Shown here: positions 10,864 through 23,127 of the stretch, piece by piece
Position numbering within the stretch: position 1 is the stretch's first letter
Layout of the letters: each line of letters begins with the position of its first letter
Made by a program: the position numbers and the translations under genes
Notes under the pieces: generated by a model
Told to the model about the DNA's origin: nothing
Database searches by the model: none
What the model saw: the letters and a program-made list of their open reading frames with translations, nothing else
Source of the DNA: Cinnamomum chago
Lineage: Eukaryota; Streptophyta; Magnoliopsida; Laurales; Lauraceae
Reading direction: 5' to 3'
Assembly: GCA_038049695.1 (NCBI GenBank)
Contig: CP142458.1
Span: forward strand, 46,405,001 to 46,469,000
Length of the DNA stretch: 64,000 nucleotides

Positions 10864-13800
10864 ATGGCACCTTCTTCTCGACTACGCCCTCGATCTGCAC
10901 CGGCATCCGCACGACTGTCTACTGACACCGCTCTGCCACCAACTATTGTGATTTCATCACCATGCATACCAACTCCCAATGCTCATACAGACTGCAACAT
11001 TGTTGGTGAGATGTCAAATCTAATCATGTAAGCTTCATGTTTTAGTGCATATATTGTTTGTACTGACAAGGTTTTATGTGAAATTTGTAGGTTCTACATC
11101 CCGACGAGGGCGGGGGCCAACTAAAGGGTTTCGCTCAGAGCGTGCAAGAGACAAGATCGGGGCCAAACTACTGGTTCAGTTCAGGAATAATGTGCCAGTA
11201 GGGATAAATGCCTCAGATTTTGTGAGTGAGGTTGGATTGCAAGTTAGGAACGTTTCCCCAGTTAGGGGCATGAGGAGATGGAAAAAGATTCCAGCTGATG
11301 TTTGTGAAGTCATCAAGGCTCGAGTATTTGTAAGTCTAAACTTGACAACTTTTTGATGTATAAAGGGTCCTCTAATAATTGTATTAATTTGAATTCCAGA
11401 CAAAGTATGAGGTCGTGGATTATGACACTAGTGATGATGTGCGGGTAGCTGTCGATCATAAGTTTCAAGCTAGGTACAGGGATTGGCGCAGCTTGATGCA
11501 CAATCATTACAAGAATTGCTTGAAGGAGGAGATTGATCCAAAGACCATACCCTTTGGAGGTGTTGACAAGGATGATTGGGTGTGGGTGATAGAAAATGTG
11601 TACGAGGATGAGGAATTCCATGTAACAGGCTATGTTTTACAACTTTCTTTTCAATTCTTAGCTTCTGATATGTTGTGTTTCTTTTTAGTCAACACGTACA
11701 GTAACTAAAACTTTATAGCTCACTTATTATTCCTTGTGTACAGGAACGCTCTATGAAGAATATTGAAAATCGGAAGAGATTACCTTACAATCATTGCATG
11801 GGTTCCAAGTCTTTCCAAGCTGCAATGCATTCCTTGGTGAAGTGTTTTTAACTTATAGCTTATTAAATTTGTGGTTGTGTAATTCTGAATTTGTTATCAC
11901 CTATCATGAAATCTTAATTATGTACTAACATTGAAATTTATGCAAGTAGGCAGACCCCGAGACAGGGGAGGATCCTCACATCGTTGATTTTTATAAGGAA
12001 TCGCACTACAGTAAGAAGAAAGCCAAGTGGATGGACCAAAAATGTCAGGAAATACATGTAAGTACAATGATAAGTCCTTAAAGGTACCAACTCATCACTG
12101 ATTTATCTGTAATTTTTTATAGATATATATAGGGATTTAAACCCATGCACTCGCACGTGCACACCATGTTTCTTACCAACAATGAGCTACAACTGGGGAC
12201 AATTGAAAGGTTTTTTTGCATAGAAGTAAAAATGATTTCCTTTTTTCCAATTCAGTAGTGTGGCTGAATTGGCTAGGAATCAATTGAAAGTATTACTTGT
12301 GGTCTATTTTATTTAGAAAGTGATTAATCTATTTATATTGTATGAATCAAGTTCATATAGAGATAGGAAATGAAGCCACTTTCATCATTAATATCCATCT
12401 TTTGTACACTTTATGTAACTTCACAGCAGCTTCATGTTTGGGACTGCTTGGTTCGGCTATGGGTGGAATCGGGTTTGCATCTATTAAGGTGTTTGACACA
12501 GGCACCTAGTTTTAAGTTTCTCTGCCCTTGAAGCTGGCAGGTCTAAATGCATTGTCCTTTGGTGTAGACAGTGAAGGGGCCTTAATTGAAACCATTGTTT
12601 CCAAGTTAAAAGGATCCAAGCCCCGAAACCTCACAGATCCTTCTACGATCACCTGATTCTTGCCCCAAGAGGTTTCAATATCTTGGTTTCAGAATCTCCC
12701 TTCTTGAAACTTACTGATCTCACTATTGTCTTGACACTGTCATCCTTAAAACTGAAGGATTTCACTGTAAGGGATTCAATGTGCTCATCCAAGTCGTCAT
12801 AGCATGCAAATGGACAGGAAATCGATAGACCCATTTGATCAAATAGGTTATCTTTTGAATCTGCTGTGGCAAAAAACCAAGGATCTCTTCTGAGCAAAAT
12901 GATTTAGAAGAGCTTAGAAGGATGGGTAATGTAAGATTAGTTTGGTAGCCCCTGCAGAGACAAAGCATTTGAAATCAAAAGGTTGATATGTTTAAAGATA
13001 ATAAATTTAATTTCCAATTTTCCATCCAACCAAACTAATAAATTCAGAGAAAAATGACAAAACCCATTTCCATTTCAACTGTAGAAATGCAGAAATCCAA
13101 AGGAAAAAAAAGTGCAGAAACATCTGATTCCATGTGACTGAAAAACAAAAAAAAATCCCAAATGAAAGTACAAAAAGTAGTCCATTCCCATTTTAACTAA
13201 AAAAGAAAATCAATGGATCAAAAGAGCACTTAAAGTCTCATTAAGGAAATAGAAAAGACCCATTCCTATTTAACTGATTAACATCAATAAAATCAACAAA
13301 AAAGGCAGCCCTCTTCATTAAATAAAAAAGGAGAACGTGCCAGTATGATCAGATCAGAGATGAAAAGAGTGGGATTGAATGAACTAGAGAGGTAGATTTA
13401 AACCTTTTGTGAAAGTGTTAATGTTGTCTTCTCCTATGAACTAAAAAATAGGACATATGGTGCATAGTTTTTAGTTTGATTTTTTCATGCAAATATTCTA
13501 CTCAGTTCTTTCTTTACATGGAAAGTTGTGTAGGTGGCATGTTGTAGTTGTGTGTCCATCTGGTGATTAAGATTAAGCCATGGCATGCATAAAATCTAAT
13601 AACTGTTTGGCTGCTGGTTTTTTTTTTTTGCTGGAAAATTGTTTGCCTTCTTATAAAGCTGGAAGTAAGACATGCTCAAGATAGAAGGAAAAGATAGATC
13701 TTTCTATGAAGTAAAATTTTGTTAAAAGCTGCTTACATGAGAGATTGTGAGTACAGTCGTCATATAACTTATTTAACTTATTTCAAATGGTAGGAAAAAC

Positions 13801-14140
13801 TTGTAGCAGAACGAGAGAAGTGTACGCAGGAGGGTGCGATCCAATTGACTCAGGAGCAAATATCAATCAATGTCCTTGGTGGTCGGTCTGGATTCCTAAG
13901 AGGGTTTGGAAACGGTCTGAAGCCCACGTCTACACTAGGAGTACTAGGACGGACTCAGATGATGGTGAACGTGGGGCATTGCGAGCTACCGTGGAGAGAT
14001 TACAAAATGAATTGGGAGCTCGATCTCAAGAGATAGAACAGATGAAGAATAATCAAGTAGCCATGCAGCGACAGATGGAGGAGATGATGCGGTTGGTGAC
14101 AAGAGTGACGGGATCAGACATGATGACACAGGGAGGAGGG
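10864..14140 (+). pseudogene. TNPA/Transposase_24-like second CACTA gene
   Basis: A second multi-exon gene follows TNP2 by about 200 bp on the same strand. Suggested exons with GT-AG borders are 10864-11005 (Pro/Ser-rich start MAPSSRLRPRSAP), 11091-11329 (RGRGPTKGFRSERARDKIG), 11400-11621 (YDTSDDVRVAVDHKFQARY), 11744-11835 (NRKRLPYNHCMGSKSFQAA), 11950-12057 (DPETGEDPHIVDFYKESHY) and 13794-14140. The last contains ILGGRSG-type NVLGGRSGFLRGFGNG and then, in another frame, a coiled coil LRATVERLQNELGARSQEIE. These are hallmarks of plant Transposase_24 (PF03004) proteins, DNA-binding partners of CACTA transposases. One apparent frameshift lies near 13945-13960. The intron 12058-13793 holds an antisense IQM fragment. 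Confidence 0.8.
12370..12975 (-). pseudogene. Captured IQM-family (IQ-motif calmodulin-binding) gene fragment
   Basis: On the minus strand an AG acceptor (CTTTGTCTCTGCAG, about 12953-12966) is followed by leader sequence and ATG at 12834. The protein begins MGLSISCPFACYDDLDEHIE, then VKSFSFKDDSVKTIVRSVSF and KGDSETKILKPLG. A one-base frame change near 12660 leads to VIVEGSVRF and LETMVSIKAPS, and after another break to SPKHEAAVKLHKVYKR. This order matches the N-terminus of plant IQM proteins up to the start of the IQ motif (PKHEAA.KLQKVYKSFR). The family binds calmodulin; this piece lacks most of the protein and is broken by frameshifts. It sits antisense in intron 5 of the TNPA-like gene, so it was carried by the CACTA element. 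Confidence 0.85.
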
Positions 14141-14959
14141 CTTACTTCTTGGTCAATATTCCTAGTTTCTTCTCTGATTGAATTAAAGTGCATCCACTAA
14201 GTTTAAACCATTCCTAGTTTCTTCTCTAATTGAAATAGAATTTGCTTTAGATTTCCTTTCTTACTTTACTGTATGAATTGATGTTCGTGTTAATGAAAAT
14301 GTGTACGTACCAAAGAAATTACGAGTGGTGATTCTCGACTTGAATGCATTTCTCATGCAACAGAAACATGTAATTTAATCTCTTGTATTTTAATATTTAA
14401 CGCAAATTCTCTATGTAAGGAATTCTTTTATCACCTTCAGTCGCCAAGTAGATTTCCTGTGCAATAAAGAGCATTTGGTTAGTGACTGAGTGAAGTAGGA
14501 GTGATAGAGACTCATTATAAAGGTGTGATGCCCATAGTCATATTGGTAGAAAAAAAGATTTGACATCAGAAAGGCACATACGAGAAGCTAGAAATGAAGT
14601 ACGAAAAATAAAAGTTAAATGTGAAAGAAGATTTAGGTAATAGGCAATTCAGAAATCATTTGTGGAACAACTACAAAACATCCTTCTAATGTATCAGAAG
14701 CAACCAAGAAACAAGGCATGAAAATTCATAGTTACATCATTCAACCTCATTAGCAAATTTTCTCATTTTCATTCTCATATCAACTCTGTACTGTTTCCTT
14801 GTGTTTATAATGCTTTATTCTACTGTTTCCAATTCACTTGAAATGAAAATGTCGGTCCATGGATTGTAGATGAGTCTTTTTACCAAGTCACTTTCATTTC
14901 CATTTGGTTTTATATGCATTTTAGAGACAAACCATAAGAATATATATATGTTTTTTCTT
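14141..14959. other. CACTA-1 sequence without recognisable gene
   Basis: AT-rich sequence follows the TNPA-like gene. A short tract 'CATTCCTAGTTTCTTCTCT' occurs twice near 14156-14230. I see nothing else supportable. Confidence 0.4.
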
Positions 14960-16950
14960 TCAAATCATTTCCGCTTGCAAAATGCATTTTTAGTGAGGGG
15001 TGCTTCTGAAATCAGGGTGAGGAAGTAAGTGTTTGATGCTCTATAAAGTTTCCTTGATTTGAAAAAATGATGGACAACTTTGACAACTGTTGGACCAGTG
15101 ATAAACCAGGTTACTGGTGCAGAAGTGACCTGAGAATCCATCTGGACCAGGGGAACTGTCTCTCTTGAGGTCAAAAGTTGCCCTGCGAATTTCCACAGCA
15201 TCCGGAATGGCTGATAGAAAGGCATTCTGATAGTGGGTAACTTTGGGGCTTTCAACATCAAAGAGGCAGTCAGAAGGTTCTGGGTGGATCAAGCTAGCCA
15301 CAAAGGAGAAATGATGAACAGCAAGGCTTTTGATCTGGGATTGGTCCTCAACCCAGGAGCCTTCATTAAGAATCCTATCAATTTGATTCACCACACCGCG
15401 AGATTTTGCATAGGCATGTAAAAAGATTGCAGAGTTTCTGTCACCTTCTTTGAGCCACCTGATTCTTGATTTTTGGTGCCAGTGGGTTTCTTGGTGTTGA
15501 AGGTTGTTGTGAAGGTTGGCTTTTGGCTCTGCCAGGGACTGGTGGAGATGGTCAACTGCTGGAAGTCAGTGTTCAGGCGAGAAGGCCTGAGATTGAGTTT
15601 TTCAGAAGCTGAAATGGTAGTGTTATAGTCACCTATAGCACACCAAGGAAGCTTAGTGGAGGCCTAGGTCCTGATGTTATCCCATAGATCTCTTCTCTGA
15701 ATGTAGTTGGTGGATGCATAGATGCCTATGAGTAGGAGATGGCTACTGGTTGAGGATTTCTTTTTCTTAGAGTAAGGAGTGAGATCAATTTCAAGAGAGA
15801 TTTATGCTGGTTACTGGGAGATGGCTACTGGTTGAGGATTGGCCAGGGTCCGAGATTTGCTCGGTGGTTCCCCTTCATTAGATTTAGATCTGGGAAGAAG
15901 GCAAGAGAAAGGAGTAGCAGAAGAGGGATCTATGAAAGAACAGTTTTCCAAAATATCAAAAGAGTTAGAGAGGTCAATTGAAGGAGCTGGAAGTTTTTCA
16001 ATATTTTCAGACATAATGTCTTTGGGCAGAGAATCTAATCTTGAAGATGAAGAGTTTGATAAGGGGTGAGGATGGGAGGTTGAATTTTCAGGATTTGATT
16101 GATTTGCGTTAGGCAGAGAGGAGGTGGAGGCCGTGGCTTTACCTGGGTTGGTTTGAACGAATGGAGAGGTAGTGGCTGGGATGGCCGGACTTGAGTGGGC
16201 CAGGGAGATGCCTTCGGACGCAGGGGGCAGAGAGATACCTTCAGAAGCAGTAGAGCTGTAATTATGGTTGGGAAGAGTAGAGGCTATATGGTGAGAGTAA
16301 GGGGAGCTGGGGGAGGGAGGTCAGAATTGAGAGGGGGGCAGAGAGGGTTTGGGGGGTTAGGGGAGGGGTATTTCCCTAAGATTTCTACATTGCTGTGAGA
16401 GGGGGGGAGGGGTAAGGATTTGGGGTGTGGGGTTAGTACCGTGTCTGCAGAATTTTTCTGAGTGACCAGGGAGGAGATAGTTGGCACAGGGGAGATTTTC
16501 GTAGGAGTTGATGGAGAGGAGACAGTTAGCACCTGGTGGGTAAGCCATTCTACTGTGGGGTCTGAGGGTTTCAGAGGATGGACGAGATCAAACCAAGCAT
16601 TAGAAGGGGGAACAGAGATATTGGCTAGAGGGAGGTTGTGAGTAACCGAGTGAATCAAGCCAGTAAGGTGTTTCTGCAGGATTTCCAGTTCAGCACTGTC
16701 GCAGACCGTAGGTGAAGAATCTGAAGATGGGGTAGAGGAAGAGTGAACCAGGTCTTGAGGGATGGGGATCACCTGCAATAGGGGTTGAGATGTAAATGAC
16801 TGGTCCTGATGTGCTGCCGGTGGCTTGTGGAGCTGCTGAACTGTGGCTGGCTGAGAGCTAGCTAGTAAAAGGGGGAAAGTCAGAGGCTAGTAGGGGAAGG
16901 GGGGTTGCAGGGGGTTGCAGGCGGGGAGGGCGCATCAGTGATATTTCTGT
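14960..16950 (-). pseudogene. LINE (L1-type) fragment: endonuclease end and N-terminal RT region
   Basis: Minus-strand reading from about 15720 gives YASTNYIQRRDLWDNIRT and LPWCAIGDYNTTISASEK, the C-terminal part of a plant L1-type endonuclease. Further on come WVEDQSQIKSLAVHHFS and LKRDSSPGPDGFSGHFC, the entry to the reverse transcriptase. The RT palm with its YADD box is absent because the copy ends near 14960. Upstream, 15811-16778 encodes Ser/Pro/Thr-rich linker sequence typical of the ORF1/ORF2 region, and 16280-16950 is strongly G-rich on the plus strand. The reading is broken by stops near 15410 and 15660. No TSD or poly-A tail was found, so the limits are approximate. Confidence 0.75.
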
Positions 16951-17399
16951 GCATGATTTAGAATATGGCAATTTTAATATAAGTGATTGATCTTAACAAA
17001 AAGATCAAAACTCTGAAGAAAGGCACATGCAAATAAGGCAAATGATAGCCTTTATTAGTGGAGATTGGGCCCCCTGTTTAGAAACGTAAGGGTTAAGTTC
17101 TTTTACAGAACTTTGAGTGTTTTTATTTTATTTTATTTTATTTTTTGCTTTAAAGTGAAAATTGTATTAGAAGAGGAAACATGGAAATGCATTCTTACCT
17201 TGTTAACTTGATTGCACTCCTCAAAACCTTCCTACTATGGAAACATTTATATCTTTGAACTCTTTAATACCCTTTCCTTTTTTCTTGTTGTCCTCTTACT
17301 TCTTCTTCATTTCCTTTGTCTTTGGAATTTCTCCTTTCCATTGTTCATATTTCATTTATTACTTCTCACTCATGTGTGAATACTATCTACAGATCGCAG
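16951..17399. other. CACTA-1 sequence without recognisable gene
   Basis: AT-rich DNA with a TTTTA repeat near 17126-17150 and a pyrimidine-rich run near 17260-17360 that ends in a possible AG acceptor before 17400. No coding region is seen apart from the exon-like stretch that follows. Confidence 0.4.
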
Positions 17400-17549
17400 C
17401 TTTCTTCTCTTGAAGCATGAAGGAATCGATGGATATGTTTTTGCCATTTTTGTGGGTGTCCTCGGTTACTGCTGTTACTGAAGGTGGATTTTCTACTGTT
17501 CATAAGCCTCATTTTCTTAGTGGATTTGGTCTTTTGGATTCTAAGGTAC
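17400..17549 (+). pseudogene. Unidentified exon-like trace interrupted by the Tekay element
   Basis: The open stretch encodes FLPFLWVSSVTAVTEGGF, STVHKPHFLSGFGLLDSK and then reaches TCTAAG|GTACT, which reads as a splice donor. The donor itself is part of the GGTAC target site of the Tekay insertion, and intron-like sequence resumes at 28509. A pyrimidine-rich tract with AG precedes it. It is probably another captured host exon or a leftover CACTA exon. I do not recognise the protein. Confidence 0.4.
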
Positions 17550-20500
17550 TGTCGCGACCCCGGACCGACCGGGAGCCCCAATCCGGGATCGGGACGGTGA
17601 ATGGATGAATAATTAATGATTGAAGGATCTACATCAACAACATACACATATTTAATTTCCCACAGGTGTCCGCGGTGAGGATATCACAACCATCAATGAA
17701 TATTTCTTTTAAGTGCGGAAGCGTGTAGCAAATCAAATAGTCAATCCATCCTTGGTCATCAAGACAATAATAACACAAGTCTAAACACTATATCAGAATG
17801 AGCAATGATCTATAGCATGTTACCCAAGTAAGTTAAAGTTTACGCAAATAACATTTAATTACATTTCCCCAAAATAGAGGCCAACAAAGGCCAATATACA
17901 AAATACCAATTCAAAAGAATGGTTAAACATTTCCCCAAAATATGAAGTCTCTTATAACCATCAAACGTCTACATGACGTCATCGGCACGCCACTCAACCA
18001 ACTGCTGTGGTTCTACAACTGCCTCCTCAAGCTCCTCCTCGGGATAACCGACAACGGGACCTGAGTACCAAAGAGTAGGTCAAACACGACGGTTTGGAAA
18101 ATGGAGGAAATACAATGACAATAAGGGAATACATGAATTTACCTTCAAAACATGAAAACCTGTTTAAATAACGATTTCTCTAAACAAGATAAAACATTTA
18201 TTCCAAATATGCGTATGCAATGTAAAACATGTAAGGTGACCAAGGAAACGGGGAAACAATCAAGATGGCGACCACACGAAGCTAAGTCCTCTATCACTAA
18301 GGTGATAGAGCAAGTACTAGGCACTGATCTCAGTCACTCGAGGTGAGGAGAAACAGTGGATCTCATATAATACATATACATATACAATACTATACATGAC
18401 CACGGTAGCGAGCCGGGCATCGGGGACCACAGTAGCAATCTGCGGCATCGGGACAAGACCACGATAATGACCGGGTAGCGAGATCCAAACTGCAGCTGGC
18501 GGGATAAGAGGGGGATCTCCGAGTCGGTGGATCAGACCAACATGGTTATCCAAGCTTAGTGGTGCCGACTCATAGGTCAAATACAATCGAAACATATGCA
18601 GCAAATCAAGTATAAGTGAATAATCAAGCGGGCAAGACGGGGGTGCTCAAGGGCACACTATCATATCAAATGGTGCAATGCACTTCGGGTCAAGTAACCA
18701 TTCCAAGTGTATAACAATGCTTTCGGGAAAACAAGACAAGTAGTGCAAATCTTGGGATCAGTAAAGTACTGTAAACAATTGACATTTCGGGAAAATATTT
18801 ATTTGAAATGGATAGGGATCCCGTATGTCGATTACATAACAATTTGGTACTCTTTGAGTTTGGGGACATTCCGGGCTCCTTATACACTTCGATCTTTTCA
18901 AAACTATGAATGAAATCCTTCTGATGTGGTTTCTTCCTCAAATAGCCTCACTCAATGCCTAATAGATCTCCTTGATATGGAGGGGTTCCCAAAGAATAGT
19001 CCCAATGCATTGAACAGTCAAACGTTGTCCCAAACGTAACCTAAGCCAGACGACTCGCATCGCTCGAGTGGACTGTAGGGTTCGCTCGAGCGAGTCGCTC
19101 GCTGGGAAGGTCGTCTGGGTGAGTTCGCTCTAGCGAACTCATTAGGTCGAGCGGTTATTTAAATGCGTTCGAGCGAACAACTCACTGGAATGAGTTCTGG
19201 GATGACCGCTCGAGCGAAAAAGGGTGCGTTCGAGCGACCAAGCTACTGGAACGCTCGGAACCCTTTCTGGACAGGTCGCTCGAGCGAAGTGTCATGGTCG
19301 CTCGAGCGAACTGTCCAGAAACAGATTCCGGACCAGTTCAGCTCCTCTCTATTTCTCTTTTTTTACAACCTCCTTTTAGCCCTTCTTACACATCAAATGA
19401 GGAGTCTAAAACCCCATTCCAACTACCTCAAATCTCCAACCATATCCATCCCATTCTCCTCCATCAACCATACATTCAAAACAAGGAAAAAGGGAGAAGG
19501 AAACCATTTCACAATATGTGCATTCGAAACAAAACAAGAAAGAATTAAAAGCTATGATCAAACACATCTTTGTAATCATAAATGCACTACCAAGGCTCTT
19601 CATGAGCATTTATTTCAAAGAAAGACAATAAATAGGCATGAGAGAGAATTAATGAAACCAACCACCTTTCTCACAAAAACATAAAAAGCTCTAAAAGATC
19701 ATATTATCCACTTGCCTCAAGTCTTCTAACAATTGAAATCAAGATCTAACAAGTCTCTCAAGCAAGGAATCCAAGCTAAGACAAAAATCCCCAAAACAAA
19801 CAAACCCTAAAAGAGTCAAAACAATGAAATAGCAAGGAAACCTTCCAATAATAAAGGTAGAGCTTCTCTATGGCCAAAGGAATACAAATCTAGAAGATGA
19901 AGGGGAATACTTACTTGCAAGGTCCTCTAATGGCAATGGTGAGCTCAAAGGAAATCTTGAAATGGATGGTTTGCTCCACAAAAACTATTGAAGGAAAGCT
20001 CTCAAGGAGATGAAGAAGGTGATGGCCTCTAATCTCCTCTTGGTGCAAGTTTGGGAGTGGATTGAGTGATGGAAAGCAAGAAGAAGAAGGAGTTGCTCAC
20101 AAAGCCCTAGTTCTCTCTCTTGTGCTGGAAAATGACAATGGAAGGGAAGGGTCTCCTCTTGTAGCAAGTGAGGAGTGGGCTCCACCACTAACAATCTACT
20201 TAGGCTGAAATCATCTCTCTCGGGACCTCGGATGAATTCGACGAAGAAGGAAGAAATGTTCGTCGAAATATCTAGTTTTCAAAAGTATAGATTTCGCGGG
20301 TTTCGGGAATATCAAGTTTTGGGTACAGATTTAGTGCACAATGATTGTTTTGCCCTCATGGCCAAAATTCGGGTTTCGGGATCTCAAACGGGGACGGGAT
20401 CAACATGAAAGTTGTAGAGCTTAACAATACCAATAACACGAGATTAAAACCATGAATGCAAAATCTTCGATAATTCTCAAACAAAATGCAATGTCATGCA

Positions 20501-20666
20501 AAAAGAAACCTCCAAAGGGTCCTACTAACACAAGGAAATCAAAACTCCCCAACACAAGTACAAAAGCTATACCAAACCCAACTAAGCCACAATCACTAAT
20601 CACGCTTAGTACTAACACGTAACTTAATTAGCACTAATCGGGTTCGCTCGGGCCGGGGTCTTACAT
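17550..20666 (-). repeat. Complete 3' LTR (LTR-A) of the Tekay element
   Basis: About 3.1 kb, with TG...CA ends (TGTCGCGACC on plus, ...GGGGTCTTACA at 20666). It carries an array of TTCGCTCGAGCGAA-type palindromes at 19061-19310. The segment 19886-20666 is repeated at 27723-28503 with roughly a dozen differences, so the insertion is fairly recent. Small ORFs inside it are not genes. Confidence 0.9.
19061..19310. repeat. CTCGAG-centred palindrome array (A-type) in LTR-A
   Basis: About eight variants of TTCGCTCGAGCGAA occur, for example 19081-19094 and two near 19283-19310, spaced by 15-40 bp. The core CGCTCGAGCG is a perfect palindrome, and some copies carry one change (TCTAGC, TTCGAG). Confidence 0.9.
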
Positions 20667-20676
20667 CCTCCACCCC

Positions 20677-20874
20677 TTAGGGCATTTGGTCCTCCAAATG
20701 AAATATAAGACTCACCTCAGGTAAAAGATGTGGATATTTCTTCTGCACTTGGTCTCGTAATTCCCATGTTGCCTCTTCCGGTCCATGGTTCTCCCACAAT
20801 ACCTTTACCCACTGAATAGTCCGAGTCCTCAACTCTTGTTCTTTTGTATCTATAATCTCAACTGGCTTCTCCAC
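20677..20874 (-). pseudogene. Tekay chromodomain (C-terminus of pol)
   Basis: The segment encodes EKPVEIIDTKEQELRTRTI, QWVKVLWENHGPEEATWE and QVQKKYPHLL. The VKVLW..H..EEATWE signature is the CHD chromodomain that chromoviruses place after integrase and that is thought to guide integration to heterochromatin. It is separated from the integrase frame by a one-base loss near 20870 (ACTATGTGG where a tyrosine codon would keep frame). It ends with a stop about 10 bp before the LTR. Confidence 0.85.
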
Positions 20875-21641
20875 ATAGTGGCATCCTCTCTGATCTCCAA
20901 TGGCTCGTGCCGGAGTACATGTGAAGGGTCGGGAACATACTTCTTCAACATAGACACGTGGAAGACGTTGTGTACACCAGATAGCTCAGGTGGTAAGGCT
21001 AATCTATAAGCCACATCACCAATCTTGCTCACAATGTCATATGGTCCAATGTATCTCCATGATAGCTTGCCCTTCTGCCCAAATCTCAATGTTCGCCTTG
21101 TAGGTGACACTTTCAGGAAAACCTTATCTCCTTCCTTGAACTGTAGATCTCTGCGGTGGGAGTCTGCATAGCTCTTCTGCCTACTTCGGGACACTTTCAG
21201 ATGCTCTTGAATCAGCTTGATCTTGTCGCTGGTCTCACTAACAATAGTCGGTCCATGGAAACTGCGAGTGCCAACTTCTTCCCAACAAACAGGTGTCCTA
21301 CACCTTCTGCCATACAAAGCCTCAAAAGGAGTCATTCCAATACTCGAGTGGTAACTGTTATTGTAAGCGAATTCACACAACGGTAGAGTCTCATCCCATT
21401 GAGTCTTGAAGTCTAACACACAAGCACGTAGCATATCCTCAAGAGTCTGAATCGTCCTCTCTGACTGACCATCGGTCTGCGGGTGATAAGCCGTGCTAAA
21501 ATGTAGTCTCGTACCCATAGACTCATGCAATGTCTTCCAGAACCTCGAGACGAATCTGCTGTCTCTGTCAGAAGTGATAGAAACGGGTTGCCCATGTCGA
21601 CTGACTATCTCGCTGACAAACAACTCTGCCAAAGGTAGCAT
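20850..21641 (-). pseudogene. Tekay integrase, catalytic core C-terminal part and tail
   Basis: The piece continues the integrase core after the solo LTR insertion. It holds the second catalytic Asp in SITSDRDSRFVSRFW and the Glu in HPQTDGQSERTIQTLEDM. The GPY/F-type region follows (KGKLSWRYIGPYDIVSKIG, HNVFHVSMLKKYVPDPSH). The first catalytic Asp is in the 23626-23891 piece. The upstream sequence ends KKMHM and joins this segment at MLPLAELF without loss of frame when the LTR and one AGCAT copy are removed. The high similarity to the Tekay/Del clade fits the chromodomain. Confidence 0.9.
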
Positions 21642-22160
21642 TGTTAGGGATTTTGTATTTGCAATTTGATGGATGCATTTTCACTTTAGCATCATTTGAA
21701 TTTTCACACTTGCATTGTTTTAGAAAACTTTGAAATCTGGTTTTATACATGCATTGCTTTTAAGATTTGTAAAAGTATTGTTTTATGCATGTTTTGTTTT
21801 TATACTTGGATGCATCGGTTTTAGAATCCAAACTCTTTTGAAAACCTAATTCTTTGTGCATTACTTTTGAGAAATCATATTGAGAATTTAGGTTTGTGTC
21901 TTACATACATTCATCACTTTCAGAATCATCTTTGTATGCATTTTTATATGAAAAGAGTTTTTAGAAATCAAGCTAGCCTATGTTTTAAATCTTCTAAATC
22001 AATTTAGGCTTTGTGTGTTTCATGTTTTTTAAACATCTTAGATTGATTTTAAACATGTTACCAAGCTTGGTTAAGTGGCCCAAAAATCCCCACATAGAAA
22101 CACCTTCAAATATGCAAAAGTTGGGATTTTTTGAACCAGGGGGGTGGTCCGGCAGTGTCG

Positions 22161-22300
22161 CCGGTCGACCGGCCCAGAGGTCCCGGTCGATCGGGAACAC
22201 TACAGACCAAAAGGGCCCCTGGAGCTCCAACGGTCAGAAATATGACCGTTGTGCTTTCCCGGTCGACCGAGACCTGTTTCCAGGTCGACCGAGGACTAGC
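22161..22300. repeat. GTCGAC-centred palindrome array (B-type) and hairpin upstream of TATA
   Basis: It contains CCGGTCGACCGG (22161-22172, perfect), TCCCGGTCGATCGGGA (about 22181), TCCCGGTCGACCGAGA (about 22257) and CAGGTCGACCGAGG. Between them is an inverted repeat CAACGGTCA...TGACCGTTG (about 22230-22254). The TATA box follows within about 20-160 bp. Confidence 0.9.
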
Positions 22301-22317
22301 CGTTGGGCACTTTTTGC

Positions 22318-22327
22318 TATAAAAATG
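22318..22327 (+). promoter_or_regulatory. TATA box of Sirevirus-type solo LTR
   Basis: CTATAAAAAT lies directly after the palindrome array. The related LTRs have CTATATAAAT (about 51389) and, on the minus strand, CTATAAAATG (about 47426-47435) at the same relative place, which supports the call. Confidence 0.75.
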
Positions 22328-23127
22328 AGTTCTTTCCTTTGCCAAATGTTAGAGAATTTTAAGCCTTCTTAGAGGTGTTTGGAGACAAGGCAAAGGGGAT
22401 GAACTAAGAGAGACCAAAGAGTCATTTGGAGAGCTAAAGCTTGGACTTTCATAATGAAGTTAAATCTCTAAGTAAGCTCTACCTCTCTTAATCATAGTCT
22501 ACATGCTTTGCTTAAGTTATTGGTAAATGATTTTAAGCATAATAACTATGATGTGATGAATCCATTCTTCTCTTAATCCTTTATCTAATTAAGATTGGAT
22601 TCTTCACTTTGTTTTCATCCAAGTTGTTTTTTAAATCTTCCTTAATCATGCTTAGCCTAAATCTTTGATTTCCTTTATATAGCATGATTCTATTTCTTGG
22701 TTGAAACATTACTTGTTGTTTTCATTCATTTAAACATTAGTAAAATTAATTTGGTTTTGAAAACAACATTGCACATGCATCACATGTTCTAAGTTAGTCA
22801 TTTTCATACAACTTGTGAGTCTTTGATTTTCATGTCATTAACAAGTTGATTTTCATACATGTGATTTGCATTAGACTTCAATCAAATCTTTCATGAGCTT
22901 TAAACTTTGAAATGCTTTAAGCATATATTTGATTGAGCTTTCTTTTTAAACTTGATTGAAGTTATCACACACACACATCATGAGCATACACATTTGCATT
23001 CATTTAGTGTTTGTGTGAGTTTGTTATTCACTTTCATATCCGCCTATTTTAGAGGCAAATGCATTGTGCTTAAATTGTATCTCTTAGAGTGATCTTTTGT
23101 GAAGACACTTTCTTAGAGAAATCTTCA

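Noticed and set aside
19163..19684. 173-codon ORF crossing the palindrome array of LTR-A
   Set aside because: Non-coding LTR sequence; the palindromes are in frame by chance, and related LTRs do not keep the ORF.
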